A stretch of 5,404 bases of DNA from Verrucomicrobiales bacterium (GTDB lineage: Bacteria; Verrucomicrobiota; Verrucomicrobiia; Limisphaerales; SXQI01): assembly GCA_005793025.1 (NCBI GenBank), contig SXQI01000082.1, forward strand, positions 1 to 5,404, written 5' to 3'. This document shows, in pieces, positions 5,318-5,404 of the stretch. The notes under the pieces were generated by a model. That model ran no database searches. It saw only the letters and a program-made list of their open reading frames with translations, and was not told the origin of the DNA. Every line of letters begins with the position of its first letter. Within the stretch, counting starts at the first letter, position 1. A program made the translations under genes and the position numbers.

Positions 5318-5404
5318 AATCGCGAACCGCAAATCCCACGAGCCCTGAAAGGCCGGCCTAATGGTAACCGATGGTGATGCAACGTGGGGCGATCCACCGT
5401 GTGG

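Larger units (their letters stand above)
4979..5361. repeat. Right REP/BIME-like block, longer copy
   Basis: Order: H1 at 4987-4999, H2 at 5024-5042, H3 at 5056-5068, spacer to about 5115, an extra segment about 5116-5243 with a CGACGC/GCGTCG stem (5135-5155) and a GCCCC-AAC-GGGGC hairpin (5184-5196), then 5274-5286, 5299-5317 and a terminal AGCCCTGAAAGG...CCTAA (5341-5361). It is the same mirrored design as the left block, with the middle lengthened. No gene is supported in 4977-5404; long open frames here on both strands are a by-product of the repeats. 5362-5404 shows nothing recognisable. Confidence 0.85.

Noticed and set aside
4232..5332. A 366-codon open frame on the minus strand across the repeats and the RAYT
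   Set aside because: It reads the palindromic repeats (peptides such as LGQRPRYPNP repeat at each copy) and overlaps the RAYT in another frame, where the family motifs are intact.
4401..5348. A 315-codon open frame on the plus strand
   Set aside because: It is antisense to the RAYT and composed of translated repeats (EAPTGRP-type peptides) at its ends; no domain is recognisable.
4281..5361. A CRISPR array
   Set aside because: The repeats are palindromic units of varying spacing and both orientations, not regularly spaced identical direct repeats with unique spacers, and no cas gene is present.
5122..5397. A 91-codon minus-strand open frame at the window end
   Set aside because: It consists almost entirely of translated repeat units (PLGLR peptides) and has no family resemblance.

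Overview
The window appears to be bacterial chromosome, a little over half GC by eye. It shows the end of an envelope-polysaccharide gene, a two-gene nuclease/helicase cassette on the opposite strand, and a REP-associated transposase (RAYT) set inside a dense cluster of palindromic repeats. Short hairpins with a GTT or AAC loop, a RAYT and spurious 'LGQRPRYPNP'-like peptides in the repeats are features I associate with Verrucomicrobiota, Planctomycetota and Lentisphaerota genomes. My best guess is Verrucomicrobiota, as inference only, because there is no rRNA or marker gene to confirm it.

Layout: (1) 1-510, plus strand, is the C-terminal part of a polyprenyl-phosphate sugar-1-phosphate transferase whose start lies before the window. 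(2) After only 3 bases, two genes run convergently on the minus strand. They are read as a DUF1016/YhcG-type PD-(D/E)XK nuclease (4177 to 3047), then an 846-residue protein fusing an N-terminal GIY-YIG domain to an SF2 helicase (3054 to 514). The two overlap by 8 bases, so they are almost certainly one operon. (3) 4178-4523 is non-coding and mostly filled by a palindromic repeat block. (4) 4976 to 4524, minus, is a complete RAYT with HUH motif and catalytic Tyr. (5) 4977-5404 is a second, longer copy of the repeat block and the window end.

How the parts may work together: the nuclease and helicase/nuclease look like a restriction or anti-phage module with two different nuclease folds and one translocase, and no methyltransferase in the window. 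This is the best candidate for an unusual system. The RAYT and repeats form a second, separate unit: each block is built as three hairpins followed by the same three in mirrored order (a BIME), and near-identical inverted arms abut the RAYT start and stop codons. It lies immediately upstream of the nuclease operon and so could supply or disrupt its upstream regulation.
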